Of a DNA stretch of 64,000 nucleotides, positions 60,235-64,000 are shown piece after piece. The notes beneath the pieces were generated by a model. The model was not told the origin of the DNA and did no database searches. It saw only the letters and a program-made list of their open reading frames with translations. The position numbers and the translations under genes are program-made. Every line of letters begins with the position of its first letter. Position 1 is the first letter of the stretch. This DNA comes from an uncultured Oscillospiraceae bacterium (GTDB taxonomy: Bacteria; Bacillota; Clostridia; Oscillospirales; Ruminococcaceae). Location: the NCBI GenBank assembly GCA_900542145.1, contig UQMF01000011.1:1-64000 (forward strand), in the 5' to 3' direction.

Positions 60235-60744
60235 ATGGAAATGAAGCCCACCTTTGAGCAGCTTTACGAGCAGTACTACACGCCTATTTTAAGGTACATA
60301 GTGAAAAGGATATCCAGCTACCAGGACGCGGAGGACATCGCGGCGAACGTATTCGTGACCGCATACCGGAACTACGAGGGATTCGACCCCACCAAGGCTT
60401 CCGCGGCGACATGGCTGTATATGATTTGCAGCAGCCGGCTCAAGAACTACTACCGCGACAAGAAAGAGAACGTGTCCCTGGACGACGAGGAAAATCCCGT
60501 TGACGTAAGCTCCGGCGAGCTTATCGAGGACGCAGTGCTGATGGAGGAGCGCAGCAGAATGCTGCACGACGCCATCTCGAAGCTCCCCGAGCGTCAGCAG
60601 CAGGCGGTCCGCATGAAGTACTTCCGGAACATGAGCGCCGCGGACATCGCCGCGGAGTTAGGCACAACTGCCGGGAATGTCCGGGTAATACTCAACCGGA
60701 GCATGGACAAGCTCAAGGAATTCCTTGCGGATTATTATGCCTGA
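60235..60744 (+). CDS. ECF-type sigma-70 family RNA polymerase sigma factor
   Basis: The 169-residue protein has region 2 (FEQLYEQYYTPILRYIVKRI, YQDAEDIAANVFVTAYRNY) and region 4 (LPERQQQAVRMKYFRNMSAADIAAELGTTAGNVRVILNRSMDKL). No anti-sigma gene follows; the next gene, 19 bases on, is a bacteriocin exporter subunit. Inference: it switches on the export/RiPP operon or links it to a signal. GGGAAGGAATTGG precedes ATG 60235. Confidence 0.9.
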   Translation: MEMKPTFEQLYEQYYTPILRYIVKRISSYQDAEDIAANVFVTAYRNYEGFDPTKASAATWLYMICSSRLKNYYRDKKENVSLDDEENPVDVSSGELIEDAVLMEERSRMLHDAISKLPERQQQAVRMKYFRNMSAADIAAELGTTAGNVRVILNRSMDKLKEFLADYYA

Positions 60745-60763
60745 GTGACGGAGGGATTTCTAT

Positions 60764-61540
60764 ATGGCACAAGTATTCAGAAAAAGCGCCCTGGAAAAGC
60801 TTTCCTCCCCGGAGCAGCTCGACAAGGCAATGGTAGTCACCTCCCCGGCAAGCTGGGCGGTGCTGACAGGCGTCGCGCTGATAGTCGCGGCGGCGGTAGT
60901 GTGGGCGTTCCTCGGAAGGCTCCCGGAAACGGTCAGCGTTGTCGGCGCGGTGGCGGGAACGGAAGGCTCCGACTGCATGATATCCGACAGCACCGGCACG
61001 ATAGCTGAGTTCACCGTCAGCCCCGGCGACAGGATCTCCGCCGGGGACAGGGTCGCAGTGATAAGCACTGCTTCCGGGGAGAGCCGGGAAATACTCGCGG
61101 ACCGCAGCGGAACTGTTTCACTCCTGCTTGGTCAGCCCGGGGACATGGTCACCGGCGGCAGCGAGATCCTAAGGCTCACGCCGGAGGATTCCGGAGAGCG
61201 TGCGGTGGTGTTCTATGTGCCTGCTTCCCAGGCGCAGCAGATGAAGCCGGGAATGGAAGCAGTCGTGACTATTCCGGGCACCCAGGAACGCCGCCTTTCG
61301 GGGAAGGTGACCTCCGTCAGCAGCGGCGCGGTTTCCGTGGGGAACATGGCGCTGGTGCTGGGTTCCGACAACGGAATGAGCGACGTGTTCGCCTCCCAGG
61401 GTCCGGTGTATTCCGTAATATGCAGCTTTGACGATGACGTCCCGGATTCCGGGCTGGTGGTAAGCGGAAAGATAATCGTGGAGCAGTCCGCGCCGATAAA
61501 CCGCCTGCTGTCCGGACTTAACAAGGGTGCGGAGGGCTGA
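60764..61540 (+). CDS. NHLP bacteriocin system secretion protein (HlyD-type)
   Basis: The 258-residue protein begins MAQVFRKSALEKLSSPEQLD, characteristic of NHLM/NHLP secretion proteins. A single membrane anchor follows (about 28-50), then a lipoyl/barrel-sandwich region (GTIAEFTVSPGDRISAGDRV, and a second half near 105-130). It is the membrane-fusion-like partner of the exporter ATPases downstream. GGAGGGATTTCTAT precedes ATG 60764. Confidence 0.85.
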   Translation: MAQVFRKSALEKLSSPEQLDKAMVVTSPASWAVLTGVALIVAAAVVWAFLGRLPETVSVVGAVAGTEGSDCMISDSTGTIAEFTVSPGDRISAGDRVAVISTASGESREILADRSGTVSLLLGQPGDMVTGGSEILRLTPEDSGERAVVFYVPASQAQQMKPGMEAVVTIPGTQERRLSGKVTSVSSGAVSVGNMALVLGSDNGMSDVFASQGPVYSVICSFDDDVPDSGLVVSGKIIVEQSAPINRLLSGLNKGAEG

Positions 61541-61541
61541 C

Positions 61542-63686
61542 ATGTCGAAAAAATATGCACGCACCCCCACAGTCTACCAGATGGAAGCCACGGAATGCGG
61601 CGCAGCTTCCCTCGCGATGATACTCGCGTATTTCGGCAGCCATATTCCGCTGGAGAAGCTGCGTATTGAAACCGGAGTATCCAGGGACGGCTGCAACGCC
61701 GGAAACATAATGAGGGCAGCCAAGCGCCTGGGGCTGGAATGCCACGGATACCGCCGGGAGCCAGAGGCGCTGCGCAAGCTGACTCCGCCGTGTATTATCC
61801 ACTGGAACTTCAACCACTTTGTCGTGCTGGAGGGATTCCGGGGGAAGCACGCCTACCTCAACGACCCGGCGTGCGGCAGGCGCAAGCTCACCATGGAGGA
61901 GCTCGACGAGGGATTCACCGGCGTTGTGCTCACATTCGCCGTCACCCCGGATTTCCACAGGTGCAAATCCGACAACGGCACGCTGGAATTCCTTAAGGAG
62001 CGGCTCCAGGGCAGCGGAAGCGCCGTCGCCAAGATGGTGTTCACGGGACTGCTGCTCGTATTCCCGGGGGTGGTGCTCCCGGTGCTGTCGCAGGTGTTCA
62101 TGGATAAGGTCATAGTCGGAGCGGACATGTCGTGGTTCCGGGGAGTTATCCTGTTCATGGCGGCGGCGGTGCTCATGCAGGCGCTGCTCAGCTTTTACCG
62201 CGGCGCGCTGCTGCAGCGGCTGCGCAGCAAGATGATAATGATGTCAGGGTATAAATTCCTGTCGAAATTACTGCGGCTCCCTATAGGATTTTTCGATCAG
62301 CGCTATGTCGGCGACCTTACGGGCAGAGCCGACAACAACGTCAGCGTGTGTGATTTCCTTGCCGGGGATCTGGCGGATACGGCGCTGAATATCTTTTCGG
62401 CGGTGTTCTTCCTTGTGTTGCTGTGCGTGTACAGTCCGCTGCTGACGCTCATCGCGTGCGCTGCCGCGGCAATAAACCTGGTGATAGCCAAGCTGGGCGC
62501 CGACAGTATCTCCAAAACCGTCATGAAGCAACGCCAGGACAGCGGCAGGCTTGCCGGCGCGGTCTGCGCAGGACTCAGCATTACCGGTACGCTCAAAGCC
62601 TCCGGCGCGGAGAATGAATACACCGGGAGGATACTCGGCTACAGCGCCAAGGAGGCCGTGACCGAACAGCGGCTCAACCGGCTCCAGCAGATAATCTCGG
62701 TAGTCCCCGGGGTGGTGACGCAGCTTTCCTCCGTCGGGGTGCTCCTGGCAGGGGCGGTGCTGGTTATCCGGGGTGAATTCACCGTGGGCATGCTGCTGGC
62801 GTTCAACAGCCTGTATTCCTCCTTCAGCCAGCCGGTGGACCAGCTGGTGGGAATGGTGCAGAAGATCCAGACGGTCCGCGCGGATATCAGCCGCGTGCAG
62901 GACATCAATAATTACGGCGCCGACCCGAAATTCAGCAGCACCGCCGTGCAGAAGAATACCTCCAAGCTGGATGGCAGGGTGGAGCTGCGCGATATTTCCT
63001 TCGGGTACAGCACTCTGGAGAAGCCCCTTGTCCAGGGGCTGAGCTTCCGGCTGAACAGCGGCAGCTCCGTGGCGTTTGTGGGACCCTCCGGCTGCGGAAA
63101 ATCCACGGTGTCCAAGGTCATCAGCGGATTGTACCAGCCCTGGGGCGGCGAGGTGCTTTTCGACGGAGTTCCGCTCAGCGAGCTTCCGCCGGAGGTGGTG
63201 AACGCCAGCGTATCTACGGTCAGCCAGAACATCACGCTGTTCTCCGGAACTATCCGCGACAACATCACCATGTGGAACGACAATATCCTCGAGAAGGATA
63301 TCATTGCCGCCGCCAAGGACGCGTGCATACACGACTTCATCGTGTCCCGTCCGGGGGCATACGACCATCAGCTGACGGAGGGCGCCTCCAACCTGTCCGG
63401 AGGTCAGCGACAGCGGCTGGAGATCGCGAGGGCGCTGGTGACGAATCCGTCGGTGCTCATCATGGACGAGGCAACAAGCGCCCTCGACCCCATCGTGGAG
63501 AAGCAGATCATCGACAACATCAAGCGCCGCGGCTGTACCTGTGTGATAATCGCGCACAGACTGAGCGCAATCCGGGACTGCGACGAGCTCATCGTCATGG
63601 ATCACGGTCAGGAAGTACAGCGCGGAACACACGAGCAGCTGTCGGCAGAGGACGGATTCTACCGCAGCTTCATCAGCAGCAATTGA
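61542..63686 (+). CDS. NHLP bacteriocin export ABC transporter with C39 peptidase
   Basis: The 714-residue protein is a peptidase-containing ABC exporter. Its N-terminal C39 domain (Cys19 in EATECGAASLAMI, His92 in NFNHFVVLEGF, Asp108 in LNDPACG) cuts leader peptides after double-Gly-type sites. The membrane domain spans about 165-460. The ATPase has Walker A GPSGCGKST (about 516), signature NLSGGQRQRLEIARAL and Walker B VLIMDEATSALDP. It starts two bases after the secretion-protein stop, with GGAGGG upstream of ATG 61542. The RiPP precursor it serves is not in the window. Confidence 0.9.
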   Translation: MSKKYARTPTVYQMEATECGAASLAMILAYFGSHIPLEKLRIETGVSRDGCNAGNIMRAAKRLGLECHGYRREPEALRKLTPPCIIHWNFNHFVVLEGFRGKHAYLNDPACGRRKLTMEELDEGFTGVVLTFAVTPDFHRCKSDNGTLEFLKERLQGSGSAVAKMVFTGLLLVFPGVVLPVLSQVFMDKVIVGADMSWFRGVILFMAAAVLMQALLSFYRGALLQRLRSKMIMMSGYKFLSKLLRLPIGFFDQRYVGDLTGRADNNVSVCDFLAGDLADTALNIFSAVFFLVLLCVYSPLLTLIACAAAAINLVIAKLGADSISKTVMKQRQDSGRLAGAVCAGLSITGTLKASGAENEYTGRILGYSAKEAVTEQRLNRLQQIISVVPGVVTQLSSVGVLLAGAVLVIRGEFTVGMLLAFNSLYSSFSQPVDQLVGMVQKIQTVRADISRVQDINNYGADPKFSSTAVQKNTSKLDGRVELRDISFGYSTLEKPLVQGLSFRLNSGSSVAFVGPSGCGKSTVSKVISGLYQPWGGEVLFDGVPLSELPPEVVNASVSTVSQNITLFSGTIRDNITMWNDNILEKDIIAAAKDACIHDFIVSRPGAYDHQLTEGASNLSGGQRQRLEIARALVTNPSVLIMDEATSALDPIVEKQIIDNIKRRGCTCVIIAHRLSAIRDCDELIVMDHGQEVQRGTHEQLSAEDGFYRSFISSN

Positions 63687-63697
63687 GGAGGGCGGAA

Positions 63698-64000
63698 ATG
63701 AAACAGGAAAACGATATTCTGTACCTCCACGGCTCGGATTCGCTGCTGACGGAGGACCCGGAGAATGCATACAAGGTGACCGCCGGGACCGCGCTGGTCT
63801 ACGTCGTGAAGGTCACGAACGGAGCCGCTGGCAGGCGCGCGCTCGTCTGCGAGGCGCATGCCGGGGATTTCATTCCGGCGCTGTGCTTCCGGGACGAACT
63901 CTACACCAACTGGAGGTTCTGTATTTCCGCGCTGGGAACGGCTCAGCTGAAGGTGATACCCGGGGGCTGCACGTCAGTCCTGCGTGGGAAGTTCGCGGCG
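63698..64000 (+). CDS. NHLP export ABC transporter permease/ATPase subunit, partial
   Basis: The first 101 residues (MKQENDILYLHGSDSLLTED, TALVYVVKVTNGAAGRRALV, AHAGDFIPALCFRDELYTNW) match the cupin-like N-terminus of the second NHLP exporter ABC subunit. GAGGAGGGCGGAA precedes ATG 63698, 11 bases after the previous stop. The membrane and ATPase domains lie beyond the window. Confidence 0.75.
   Translation, partial: MKQENDILYLHGSDSLLTEDPENAYKVTAGTALVYVVKVTNGAAGRRALVCEAHAGDFIPALCFRDELYTNWRFCISALGTAQLKVIPGGCTSVLRGKFAA

Noticed and set aside
62268..63770. 500-residue minus-strand frame opposite the NHLP exporter
   Set aside because: Antisense shadow of a gene with intact C39 and ABC motifs.
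1..64000. CRISPR array, tRNA or rRNA genes
   Set aside because: No regularly spaced direct repeats of array type and no cloverleaf or rRNA-like sequence were seen by eye.

Overview
The window looks like chromosomal DNA of a Gram-positive gut anaerobe of the Ruminococcus/Oscillospiraceae type. This rests on a secreted protein with a C-terminal type I dockerin, a maltodextrin transporter with no MalK (Firmicutes usually share one ATPase among several transporters), a choloylglycine hydrolase, an NHLP-type bacteriocin exporter, strong AGGAGG ribosome sites and textbook TTGACA/TATAAT promoters. The species assignment is inference; no rRNA, tRNA or CRISPR array was seen.

Layout. 0.4-5.6 kb: a very large dockerin-bearing surface protein. 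About 5.6-20 kb: a visibly A+T-richer accessory island built from wreckage and at least one intact module. It holds an IS256-type transposase remnant, an orphan small transcription unit, a broken type I restriction-modification locus whose hsdS halves sit head-on around an inverted repeat, an XRE regulator with a small partner, fragments of an HK97-type phage head module (terminase, portal, ClpP protease) carrying a RelE/DinJ-type toxin-antitoxin pair, a truncated serine recombinase, and an intact operon. That operon has an XRE regulator, a RepA-like ATPase, a large serine recombinase with an unusual C-terminal domain, and three small proteins that repeat that domain. The island ends in a junction that cuts an SGNH hydrolase and the urea-transporter gene urtD.

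20-25 kb: urtE, an XRE regulator with a divergent promoter and a free-standing copy of its own tail, a choloylglycine hydrolase, an acetyltransferase and a secreted protein of unknown function. 24.6-38.6 kb: a starch/maltodextrin block (LacI regulator, malQ, glycogen phosphorylase, malE, malF, malG, second LacI regulator, lipoprotein alpha-amylase, type I pullulanase). Starch is cut outside by the amylase, maltodextrins are imported by MalEFG, debranched by pullulanase and converted by MalQ and phosphorylase. The malE-malF gap has a consensus promoter lying between 26-bp inverted repeats.

38.6-48.5 kb: housekeeping and small genes (lipoprotein, DUF5131 protein, a mosaic of three gene fragments, a monooxygenase-like protein, a membrane protein divergent from a LysR regulator, a PP2C phosphatase, a SLOG-family protein, TrkH/TrkA potassium uptake). 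Two related structured insertion-like elements here are each flanked by duplicate terminator hairpins.

48.6-55.6 kb: a compact phage-structural operon (portal, scaffold-like protein, capsid, connector, closure, tail proteins) with no terminase, tape measure, lysis gene or integrase, and with host-like base composition. 55.7-64 kb: a GH43-type lipoprotein, a YbaK-family protein, a DUF819 membrane protein, a carboxymuconolactone decarboxylase-cupin fusion, then an ECF-type sigma factor followed by an NHLP bacteriocin export operon that runs off the end of the window.
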